Assembly: GCA_003447515.1 (NCBI GenBank)
Contig: DLZA01000372.1
Location: forward strand, 6,679-14,108
Length of the DNA stretch: 7,430 bases
From: Paracoccaceae bacterium
GTDB taxonomy: Bacteria > Pseudomonadota > Alphaproteobacteria > Rhodobacterales > Rhodobacteraceae
Direction: 5' to 3'
Shown here: one piece after another, positions 1 to 5,879 of the stretch
Layout of the letters: every line of letters begins with the position of its first letter
Numbering within the stretch: position 1 is the stretch's first letter
The notes under the pieces: model-generated
Database searches by the model: none
Told to the model about the DNA's origin: nothing
What the model saw: only the letters and a program-made list of their open reading frames with translations
Program-made: the position numbers and the translations under genes

Positions 1-76
1 CTCATCTTTTTTTCTCAAATTCAAACGCCATAACAAGACCCTTGCTCTCTCCCCATTTCCCTTCTACCGCTTCGGT

Positions 77-1330
77 ATGATTCAAGCTGTCAATATGACC
101 CAACATCAAATAGCCAAACGCAACGTCTGGATACTTATCGTCGCGCAAGCAGTCTTGGGCGCGCAGATGCCACTTCTCTTTACCTTTTCAGGTCTTGCAG
201 GCCAACAGCTAGTATCCAACGTCTGTTTTGCCACACTACCAATCACGCTCATCGTATTTGGTTCCATGACAACAGCTCCTTGGCTCTCCAACTTCATGCA
301 ACGGTTCGGCCGAACGCGCGGTTTCATATTGGGCGCGACAGGCGGTGCCATTGGCGCGCTGTTCTCAGCCACCGCAATCTATCTCAGCTCATTTTCGTTG
401 CTACTGTTGGGCTCATATTTCACAGGCATCTATATGTCTGCTCACGGCTTCTACCGCTTTGCCGCCTCCGACGCCGCCTCAGATGATTTCCGCCCCAAAG
501 CCATCTCCTACGTAATGGCAGCCGGCCTCGCCTCCGCTATTATCGGACCACAGCTAGGCTCTGTCATGTTTGATGCACTGGCTATCCCTTTCATGGGTGT
601 TTACGCCGCCACTTTCGCTCTCAATTGCCTTGGCTTTGTGATTTTCCCTTTTCTCACCGTTGGGACTGCGAAACCCGAAACCAAATCCCCCCGCGTTGGT
701 CGCACACGCCTTGAGATGTTGAAAACCCCACGCATCGCGACAGCAATCATCTGTGCCTGCGTCTCGTACTCACTGATGAACCTCGTGATGACCTCAACGC
801 CACTAGCGGTTGTTGGCTGTGGCTTTACGAAAGAATCTGCTGGCCACATCGTCACGGCACACGTGCTTGCAATGTTTATTCCCAGCTTTTTTACAGGTCA
901 CATCATCACCCGCTTCGGCGTCGAACGTGTAGTCGGTACTGGCCTCTTTATCCTCATGGGCTCGGGCATCGTAGCGCTTGCAGGTGTAGATTTACCTAAC
1001 TTTTATATCGCCCTGATCCTCTTGGGCTTTGGCTGGAACTTCGGCTTCATCGGCGCGACAGCCATGCTTGCTACCGCTCACACAGTAGAAGAACGTGGTA
1101 CTGTCCAAGGCATGAACGACTTCATGGTTTTCGGCCTCGTCACAATCGCGTCATTGACCTCGGGCCAGTTGCTGAATTGCTCTGGCGGGAATCCAATTGA
1201 GGGTTGGAGCGCCGTCAACTTCGCGATGATTCCCTTCCTCACGCTAGCCTTCGCTTCACTCATCTGGCTCTCCCTAATCACAAAGAAAGCGGCAAAGACA
1301 GAATATTTAACTGAAAAGTTCCCGGAATGA
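77..1330 (+). CDS. MFS transporter, 12 predicted membrane helices, substrate unknown
   Basis: Inner-membrane transporter of the major facilitator superfamily (417 aa, normal length). Hydrophobic stretches fit twelve helices, roughly at residues 17-40, 50-66, 82-102, 106-126, 143-164, 168-194, then after a polar central loop (about 197-217) 218-245, 256-276, 282-302, 308-332, 346-366 and 378-402. The loop after helix 2 (FMQRFGRTRGF, 73-83) is a degenerate form of the MFS motif A, and RFGVER near 279-284 is the matching loop of the second half. GFGWNFGFIGA (317-327) followed by ERGTVQGMND (339-348) is typical of one bacterial MFS subgroup of unassigned substrate. The start is uncertain: neither ATG at 77 nor ATG at 95 (MTQHQIAKRN) has a clear Shine-Dalgarno, and 95 fits family N-termini as I remember them. 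The frame stays open to the left edge. Its stop touches the stop of the convergent gene, so they share no operon. Family assignment is secure; substrate is not inferable. Confidence 0.9.
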   Translation: MIQAVNMTQHQIAKRNVWILIVAQAVLGAQMPLLFTFSGLAGQQLVSNVCFATLPITLIVFGSMTTAPWLSNFMQRFGRTRGFILGATGGAIGALFSATAIYLSSFSLLLLGSYFTGIYMSAHGFYRFAASDAASDDFRPKAISYVMAAGLASAIIGPQLGSVMFDALAIPFMGVYAATFALNCLGFVIFPFLTVGTAKPETKSPRVGRTRLEMLKTPRIATAIICACVSYSLMNLVMTSTPLAVVGCGFTKESAGHIVTAHVLAMFIPSFFTGHIITRFGVERVVGTGLFILMGSGIVALAGVDLPNFYIALILLGFGWNFGFIGATAMLATAHTVEERGTVQGMNDFMVFGLVTIASLTSGQLLNCSGGNPIEGWSAVNFAMIPFLTLAFASLIWLSLITKKAAKTEYLTEKFPE

Positions 1331-2116
1331 CTAAAACCCTTCAAATGCCGTCAACCTCATCAGCCTTAGTTTTTTGCGCGCTGCTGACACACCTAACCCC
1401 CCAACACTGACTAATCCGGGTCGCATTATAGCTTGTCGCAAAATCAACTGCGCCAACCAATCTGCCCGCAGTGCAGCACGTGCGGAGCGAGGCGTTTTGC
1501 ACAACATTCGACTCGAGGCCTTCACCTTGGTCAATCCCAATTCTGCCAATAACTTTACACCAGCTTCAGTTCCATCGACCAAAGGATATCGTCCCGACTT
1601 TTCAAGAGCAGGGGCCGCCACCAACAAACGAGCGACGGCACAGCCAGCGCCATACTCATACCCCACAGAACCGTCTCCACCAGAAGCCGCAACGGTCAAG
1701 CCCATCAGCCCACCACCCGTTTGTGCCAAATACGCATTCAGCGCGTCCTGATCTACATGAGCCTTTTTATAAATATCCCAACGCCGAGCCTGAACCAAGC
1801 CATCCAGCCAGTTACGTCGCAGGCCTAGCGATCTCACTAATTTTGCCAACGGCGTTACAACCTGGTGCCGCCTCACCTCACCACCATCAAAGATTTCTTC
1901 AATCGCATCCAGCCACCACTGCAATCGCATTTCTGCAACCATCGGCTCTGCCGTCACCCAAGCTGATCGAGACACTTCAATATTGAAGGCATAGAGCACC
2001 ATTAGCCGATCTCGCACCACACTGTTCGCCGTGACCGCTGATAAGAATCGGTCTGGGTCGCTGGTCCAAACCGTCTCCGCACAGAGCGCAATATCTTGGA
2101 ACTGATCACCAACCAT
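1331..2116 (-). CDS. Squalene/phytoene synthase-fold protein lacking catalytic motifs (NDUFAF6-like)
   Basis: A 261-aa all-helical protein of the squalene/phytoene synthase superfamily. Seen: LYAFNIEVSR (41-50) sits where true synthases have the first DxxxD motif, and MRLQWWLDAIEEI (63-75) follows it. YLAQTGGGLMGL (129-140) matches the family's mid-domain glycine motif. The region from GAGCAVARLL (156-165) to RYPLVDG (176-182) replaces the usual QxxNxxRDxxxD motif. Both metal-binding aspartate clusters are therefore absent, so prenyl condensation is unlikely. The block AFN-E, MR-Q-W, -E-I closely resembles mitochondrial NDUFAF6, a complex I assembly factor, and I infer a related non-carotenoid role; no carotenoid genes are nearby. 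I chose ATG at 2116 because homologous proteins begin near this point. A TTG at 2167 would add 17 residues unlike the family. The upstream Shine-Dalgarno is weak (GAG at 2123-2125). Automatic annotation as phytoene synthase would be misleading. Confidence 0.82.
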   Translation of the reverse strand: MVGDQFQDIALCAETVWTSDPDRFLSAVTANSVVRDRLMVLYAFNIEVSRSAWVTAEPMVAEMRLQWWLDAIEEIFDGGEVRRHQVVTPLAKLVRSLGLRRNWLDGLVQARRWDIYKKAHVDQDALNAYLAQTGGGLMGLTVAASGGDGSVGYEYGAGCAVARLLVAAPALEKSGRYPLVDGTEAGVKLLAELGLTKVKASSRMLCKTPRSARAALRADWLAQLILRQAIMRPGLVSVGGLGVSAARKKLRLMRLTAFEGF

Positions 2117-2172
2117 TTTGAACTCGTAAAGGAATGCCACGACTAACGCAGCAGCATTTTCGTTCAAAACAC

Positions 2173-2213
2173 ATCCAAGTGCGAAACGCCATCCAAAATA
2201 GAGCCACTATCCA
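2173..2213. repeat. Three ATCCA direct repeats at an exact 18-bp period
   Basis: ATCCA occurs at 2173-2177, 2191-2195 and 2209-2213, each start exactly 18 bp after the last. On the minus strand these read TGGAT, upstream of the NDUFAF6-like start. The bases between copies are not conserved. It may be a regulator-binding array, or chance, since five-base units are short. Confidence 0.25.
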
Positions 2214-2245
2214 GATCTACCACGAATAGATTTGAAACAAAAATG

Positions 2246-2255
2246 ATTACGTAAT
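2246..2255. promoter_or_regulatory. Perfect palindrome ATTACGTAAT, possible operator
   Basis: A self-complementary 10-mer in an AT-rich stretch 39 bp past the cimA stop codon. The symmetry continues weakly through two G-T wobble positions. It could be a dimeric regulator site or a small element at the cimA transcript end, but the arms are too AT-rich for a strong hairpin. No regulator is identifiable. Confidence 0.2.
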
Positions 2256-2293
2256 TGTGTAAAATCAGCCCTCTTTATTGTTTGTCCATTTTG

Positions 2294-3919
2294 CTAAACG
2301 GCCTTGGCGCCATCGCGCAGCAGCTTCCAATTGATCGCATCCGTTAATGCCTCAAAGCTGGCATCAACGATATTCGCTGACACACCAACAGTGGACCATT
2401 GTTGGCCGGATCCATCTTGACTATCAATCACAACTCGTGTCACAGCCTCCGTCCCACTGCCGGTAATTCTAACTTTAAAATCAATTAGATGCATATCATC
2501 AATTATACACTGATACGGACCTAGGTCACGCTCTAACGCCCGCCATAGCGCATTCACAGGCCCCTGATCGTTACCCAGTAAATCCATGCTCTCACTCGCC
2601 GAGAGGTGCTTTTTTCCACCGATGTTCACCGCTACCACAGCCTCTGACAGAGTCATCATCCCCTTACCTTCAACATGTGTACGCTCCACCGTGACACGGT
2701 ATCGTTTGATATCAAAAAACGACGGCAAAGTTTCCAAAACCTTCCGCGCCAAAATCTCAAACGACGCCTGCGCGCCATCGTAGGCATAACCGTGATCTTC
2801 CCGTTCTTTAACCGCGTTGAGGATCTGCCCTAATTTTGGGTCCTCTTGATCAACCACAATCCCCGCATCACCCAATCTTTTTAACAGATTTGAGCGCCCT
2901 GCCTGATTGGACATCGGAATAATTCGCGCATTTCCTACCGTGCTTGGGTTTACGTGTTCATATGTTGTTGGATCCTTTAAGATCGCGCTTGCATGTAACC
3001 CTGCCTTGTGGGCAAACGCACTTGCACCTACGTAGGCTGCCCATTTATGCGGCACACGGTTTAATATATCGTCCAGTATCCGCGAAACTTTCGTAAGAGA
3101 TGCTAATCCGTCGGTCGTGACCCCCGTCTCAAACTGGCTCATATACGGTTCTTTTAACAATAGTGTTGGAATTATCGCTGTCAGATTAGCATTTCCGCAA
3201 CGCTCGCCCAGCCCATTTAGCGTTCCCTGGACATGACGCGCACCCGCATCGACCGCAGCAAGCGTGTTAGCCACAGCCATTTCTGTATCGTTGTGGGTAT
3301 GAATACCTACATGATCGCCTGGAATCCCACTGGCAATTACTGCTTTTGTGGCCGCACTAACCTCGTTGGGTAACGCGCCGCCATTGGTGTCACACAAAAC
3401 AATCCAACGACACCCCACCTCATAGGCCGCCTTTGCCGCAGCCAGCGCATACTCAGGGTTAGCCTTGAAGCCATCAAAGAAATGTTCACAATCAAACAAT
3501 GCCTCACGTCCCGACTTCACAATGTATGCAAAACTCTCGCGGATGTTATCAAGGTTCTCTTCTAGTGTGATCCCCAACGCTTTCGTAACATGAAAATCAT
3601 GGGTCTTTCCCACGAGGCATACCGCAGGTGTCTTAGCGTTCATAACAGCGGCCAACACGTCATCATTTGCAGCCGAGCGCCCACTGCGTTTGGTCATACC
3701 AAAAGCCGTGAAAGTGGCGTGGCTCAGCGATGGCGCGGCATCAAAAAAATCATTGTCTGTCGGGTTTGCTCCAGGCCAACCACCCTCAACATAATCGACC
3801 CCAAGATCATTCAGCGCATGCGAAATTTGAACCTTATCTTCTACCGCGAAATCAACCCCCTGGGTTTGTTGACCATCACGAAGCGTAGTGTCGAAAATGT
3901 AGAGACGTTCTCTAGTCAT
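2294..3919 (-). CDS. cimA: (R)-citramalate synthase (CimA)
   Basis: Cytoplasmic enzyme condensing pyruvate with acetyl-CoA to (R)-citramalate, which LeuCD and LeuB convert to 2-oxobutanoate, so isoleucine can be made without threonine deaminase. The 541 aa match the long bacterial citramalate synthase family (Geobacter type) and not short LeuA. Domains: a DRE-TIM/HMGL-like barrel, about 1-280, with signature FDTTLRDGQQ (9-18), GGWPGANPTD (46-55), the metal-binding HTHND (207-211) and NGLGERCGNANL (235-246); a linker with FAHKAGLHASA (302-312) and GRSN (341-344); and a C-terminal LeuA-type allosteric dimer domain, about 400-535, expected to bind isoleucine for feedback inhibition. The ATG is supported by GAGGT 6 nt upstream and overlaps the previous ORF's stop as ATGA, implying coupled translation. 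It is the last gene of the cysS operon. All key motifs are intact. An isopropylmalate synthase is the alternative, but the sequence details favour CimA. Confidence 0.95.
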   Translation of the reverse strand: MTRERLYIFDTTLRDGQQTQGVDFAVEDKVQISHALNDLGVDYVEGGWPGANPTDNDFFDAAPSLSHATFTAFGMTKRSGRSAANDDVLAAVMNAKTPAVCLVGKTHDFHVTKALGITLEENLDNIRESFAYIVKSGREALFDCEHFFDGFKANPEYALAAAKAAYEVGCRWIVLCDTNGGALPNEVSAATKAVIASGIPGDHVGIHTHNDTEMAVANTLAAVDAGARHVQGTLNGLGERCGNANLTAIIPTLLLKEPYMSQFETGVTTDGLASLTKVSRILDDILNRVPHKWAAYVGASAFAHKAGLHASAILKDPTTYEHVNPSTVGNARIIPMSNQAGRSNLLKRLGDAGIVVDQEDPKLGQILNAVKEREDHGYAYDGAQASFEILARKVLETLPSFFDIKRYRVTVERTHVEGKGMMTLSEAVVAVNIGGKKHLSASESMDLLGNDQGPVNALWRALERDLGPYQCIIDDMHLIDFKVRITGSGTEAVTRVVIDSQDGSGQQWSTVGVSANIVDASFEALTDAINWKLLRDGAKAV

Positions 3920-4098
3920 AAAACTACCTCACATGTCGCTCTCAGGCGCAAGTTTTGCATACGTCGCCTAACACGCATTTGGGCGTTCTCCTGCACTCGT
4001 ATAAATTTTGAAAGCAGGTGATCATTCAAATAGCTACCAGCCGTTCGAAATCCCCTCCAACGTCGGGCTTGAAACCTCTGCGAGTTTACAAATGTCAT
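3916..4098 (-). CDS. Small arginine-rich hypothetical protein between cysS and cimA
   Basis: I do not recognise this 60-residue protein. It starts [20 protein letters not shown], and its second half (VQENAQMRVRRRMQNLRLR) looks like a basic amphipathic helix. Twelve arginines against three acidic residues give a strongly positive charge, so RNA, ribosome or membrane-surface binding are possibilities only. It has no signal peptide or membrane segment. Support for translation comes from the junctions: its ATG shares the A of the cysS stop (TGATG), with an alternative GTG one codon earlier (GTGA overlap); AGAGGA lies 9 nt before the ATG; and its own TGA overlaps the cimA ATG (ATGA). It therefore fills the cysS-cimA gap exactly. 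Against it: the arginine codons include seven AGG or CGA, unlike the CGC/CGT preference of the neighbours, and it is short. If it is not coding, the gap is an unexplained 178-bp spacer. Confidence 0.6.
   Translation of the reverse strand: MTFVNSQRFQARRWRGFRTAGSYLNDHLLSKFIRVQENAQMRVRRRMQNLRLRATCEVVL
3926..3930 (-). promoter_or_regulatory. Ribosome binding site of cimA (GAGGT)
   Basis: GAGGT on the minus strand lies 6 nt before the cimA ATG, inside the last codons of the small upstream ORF. It fixes the cimA start and leaves cimA able to initiate independently as well as by coupling. Confidence 0.7.
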
Positions 4099-5570
4099 CA
4101 CAACAAGTCCTCTAATTTTGATGCATCAAACCCAGCCGCAGGCTCTAAGGTCACGCCATCTTTCGACATCTGCACACTTACGCCAGCATCTACGAGGGCG
4201 GATTTCAACGCATCGACAGTGGTAAAGTCTTTAGTGAGCATCGCATTTTCACGTCTCACAAGTAACTGATTTGCCAATTCCGACAACCTTGAGTCCACGG
4301 CGTCTCCACATGAGCGAAGTGCGTTTCCTTCCATTTGCTCATTTTTGAATTGGCTAGGCTCCAAACTTGCAAAATTCTTAACCAAAACATCAATATCAAA
4401 ACCCAGCAACGTCAAAGAAGATGCAAGTTTGATCCTATCGCCCTCTTTAAGATACTTTTTGATAAACGTTAGCGCCAAAGACGTGTTCAGATCGTTTGCC
4501 AACGCGTCAACAAATTCTTGGGGAGCCTTCAGGTCCAAGATATTGGATGGGTCGCTACTTAATAATTTAGCTGCTCTCCTTAAGGTTACCTCAGCCTCTC
4601 TCGCCTTCTTATCTGTCCAATCCATCGGCTTACGATAATGCGTTCCTAAAAATACCAATCGAATAACTTCGCCAGGATAACCCTGATCGATCAACTCTCG
4701 GACGCTAAAAAAGTTCCCCAAGCTCTTGGACATCTTCTTGCCCTCAACCTGCAACATTTCATTGTGCATCCAAACTTGCGCGAAATCTGACTCTTCCCCA
4801 CAAGCACACGACTGAGCCTTCTCGTTTTCATGATGTGGAAATGCAAGGTCCAACCCGCCGCCGTGGATGTCAAACCGCTTACCAAACAACTTCTCCGCCA
4901 TCGCAGAGCACTCAATATGCCAGCCGGGCCGCCCCCGCCCCCACGGACTTTGCCATCCAGGTTGTTCAATATCAGACGGCTTCCAAAGTACAAAATCCAT
5001 CGGATTGCGTTTAAAAGGTGCGATTTCAACTCGAGCCCCTGCAATCATGTCATTAACTGAGCGCCCCGAAAGCGAGCCGTAGTTTTCATAAGATGTCACA
5101 TCAAAGAGCACATGGCTTTCAGCCTCATAAGCATACCCCTGCTCAATCAACATGACTGACATATCAATCATCTCTTGAACATATTCTGTCGCGCGCGGCG
5201 CGTGATCAGGCTCTAAATTTCCAAGCGCACCCATATCTTCCAAATACCACGAAATTGTTTCTTCGGTCCGCTCACGTATCAACTCTTCTAAAGTTCCCGT
5301 GGCTCCCGCCGCTTTGCGCTCTGCTGCGGTCGCATTGATCTTGTCGTCTACATCCGTGAAATTTCGCGCATATCGCACATGATCCACTTCAAAGATTTCA
5401 CGCAACAATCGATAGAGAATATCAAACACAATGACAGGCCGCGCATTTCCAATGTGCGCGCGATCATAAACCGTTGGCCCACAGACATAGATCCGCACAT
5501 CTTTCGAATCCAGTGGCGTGAAGACCTCTTTCTTCCTTGTCTTGGTGTTGTACAATTTTATCTCAGTCAT
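4098..5570 (-). CDS. cysS: Cysteinyl-tRNA synthetase (CysRS)
   Basis: Cytoplasmic class I aminoacyl-tRNA synthetase that charges tRNA-Cys with cysteine using ATP; normally an essential single-copy gene. At 490 aa it is slightly longer than the E. coli enzyme. Numbering from the chosen start: YVCGPTVYD (28-36) with zinc ligand Cys30, the HIGH-type motif AHIGNARP (38-45), WHIEC with zinc ligand Cys221, FPHHENE giving zinc ligands His246 and Glu250, and KMSKS (279-283). The helical DALR-type anticodon domain follows, then a C-terminal stretch to residue 490. All catalytic and zinc residues are present. The start at 5570 ([15 protein letters not shown]) has AAGGA 6 nt upstream and matches family N-termini. 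An ATG at 5603 would add 11 residues and is less likely. It is first in an operon with the small ORF and cimA, overlapping the former. A possible cysteine-codon leader lies upstream. Confidence 0.97.
   Translation of the reverse strand: MTEIKLYNTKTRKKEVFTPLDSKDVRIYVCGPTVYDRAHIGNARPVIVFDILYRLLREIFEVDHVRYARNFTDVDDKINATAAERKAAGATGTLEELIRERTEETISWYLEDMGALGNLEPDHAPRATEYVQEMIDMSVMLIEQGYAYEAESHVLFDVTSYENYGSLSGRSVNDMIAGARVEIAPFKRNPMDFVLWKPSDIEQPGWQSPWGRGRPGWHIECSAMAEKLFGKRFDIHGGGLDLAFPHHENEKAQSCACGEESDFAQVWMHNEMLQVEGKKMSKSLGNFFSVRELIDQGYPGEVIRLVFLGTHYRKPMDWTDKKAREAEVTLRRAAKLLSSDPSNILDLKAPQEFVDALANDLNTSLALTFIKKYLKEGDRIKLASSLTLLGFDIDVLVKNFASLEPSQFKNEQMEGNALRSCGDAVDSRLSELANQLLVRRENAMLTKDFTTVDALKSALVDAGVSVQMSKDGVTLEPAAGFDASKLEDLL
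4108..4113 (-). promoter_or_regulatory. Ribosome binding site of the small ORF (AGAGGA)
   Basis: AGAGGA on the minus strand lies within the last codons of cysS, 6 nt before the GTG and 9 nt before the ATG of the small ORF. Its presence at this spot favours real translation of the 60-residue protein. Confidence 0.5.
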
Positions 5571-5576
5571 CAGTCG

Positions 5577-5581
5577 TCCTT
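5577..5581 (-). promoter_or_regulatory. Ribosome binding site selecting the cysS start (AAGGA)
   Basis: AAGGA on the minus strand sits 6 nt before the ATG at 5570. This supports the 490-residue start over the upstream in-frame ATG at 5603, which has only a weaker AGG-type match. Confidence 0.65.
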
Positions 5582-5615
5582 GACGCACACTTATCTCTTC
5601 CATGCCGGACCTATC

Positions 5616-5663
5616 ACTCGTAAACTTTTTAGGAAATAGAGAAGCAGTCCAACTAACGAGTTG
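5616..5663 (-). promoter_or_regulatory. Two mutually exclusive short pairings in the cysS 5' region
   Basis: On the minus strand CAACT-CGTT-AGTTG (5663 to 5650) forms a 5-bp stem with a 4-nt loop. The segment ACTCGT within it (5661-5656) is also the exact complement of ACGAGT at 5621-5616, so the two pairings exclude each other. The stems are short and no T-run follows, so this is not a classical terminator. It could gate access to the cysS ribosome site or be chance. Confidence 0.2.
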
Positions 5664-5720
5664 TCAGCAGGTAATGCGAATATAGCAAATAACGCTCAGT
5701 TTTTTCGTGTGTATCAACAT
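5664..5720 (-). CDS. Possible 18-residue leader peptide upstream of cysS
   Basis: A short frame, MLIHTKKLSVICYIRITC, runs in the same direction as cysS and ends 93 bp before its start. Codons 12 and 18 (the last) are cysteine TGC, notable because cysteine is rare and the downstream gene charges tRNA-Cys. The stop codon directly abuts a small hairpin that overlaps an alternative pairing, the layout expected of an attenuation leader. The ribosome site is weak (AGG 8 nt before the ATG), and two cysteines can occur by chance. A regulatory role is inference; transcription through this segment is not shown. Confidence 0.22.
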   Translation of the reverse strand: MLIHTKKLSVICYIRITC

Positions 5721-5866
5721 AACCAAGCCTAACCAAAAAACAACCCTGCGATGTGAATACGCGCTGCAGCCTCGTTCAAGATTAAAATTCTCAAACTCCC
5801 ACGTCACCGACAATACACCACTTGCAGAATCCCTTCAAAAGCAGTTCCCATTATACCATTGCGCTT

Positions 5867-5871
5867 AAGGA
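5867..5871 (+). promoter_or_regulatory. Ribosome binding site of the aminotransferase gene (AAGGA)
   Basis: AAGGA ends 8 nt before the ATG at 5880. It overlaps the upstream in-frame ATG at 5871 and so cannot serve it. This decides the start in favour of 5880. Confidence 0.65.
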
Positions 5872-5879
5872 TGCCTCCC

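Larger units (their letters stand above)
2117..2293. promoter_or_regulatory. Spacer downstream of cimA and upstream of the NDUFAF6-like gene
   Basis: This 177-bp spacer must contain the end of the cimA transcript and any separate promoter for the phytoene-synthase-like gene, both on the minus strand. I see no GC-rich hairpin followed by a T-run, so no intrinsic terminator can be called. I also see no convincing -35/-10 pair. It does contain a perfect 10-bp palindrome and three evenly spaced ATCCA repeats, listed separately. Read-through from cimA is possible. Confidence 0.35.
5571..5879. promoter_or_regulatory. Divergent intergenic region between cysS and the aminotransferase gene
   Basis: This 309-bp region must hold the promoters of both divergent units. 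The GCTATATTCG stretch on the minus strand (about 5676-5685) contains a -10-like TATATT, but no good -35 lies at the right distance. TTATACC at 5851-5857 could serve as a -10 for the plus-strand gene, again without a clear -35. A sigma-54 site is not supported. On the plus strand AACCAA is repeated at 5721 and 5731. A short cysteine-containing reading frame and a small hairpin on the cysS side are listed separately. No tRNA or longer gene is visible. Confidence 0.5.

Noticed and set aside
1471..1986. 171-codon plus-strand open frame opposite the NDUFAF6-like gene
   Set aside because: Its translation is rich in His, Pro and Ser with no domain features, and it lies entirely antisense to a gene with clear family motifs. 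It is a shadow of that gene's codon pattern.
2117..2167. 17-residue N-terminal extension of the NDUFAF6-like protein from a TTG codon
   Set aside because: The start codon is weak, and the added residues do not fit the family N-terminus, which begins near the ATG at 2116.
3590..4021. 143-codon plus-strand frame across the cimA start and the small ORF
   Set aside because: It is antisense to the conserved barrel signature of cimA and its translation has no family features.
4927..4942. GC-rich run inside cysS resembling a strong structural element
   Set aside because: It is explained by the codons for the conserved Gly-Arg-Gly-Arg-Pro-Gly segment next to the WHIEC zinc motif.
5571..5603. 11-residue extension of cysS from the ATG at 5603
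   Set aside because: The ATG at 5570 has a better ribosome site (AAGGA, 6 nt) and begins exactly where CysRS proteins usually begin.
5812..5828. Possible sigma-54 promoter around TTGCAG upstream of the aminotransferase
   Set aside because: The required upstream GG element at the fixed spacing is missing.
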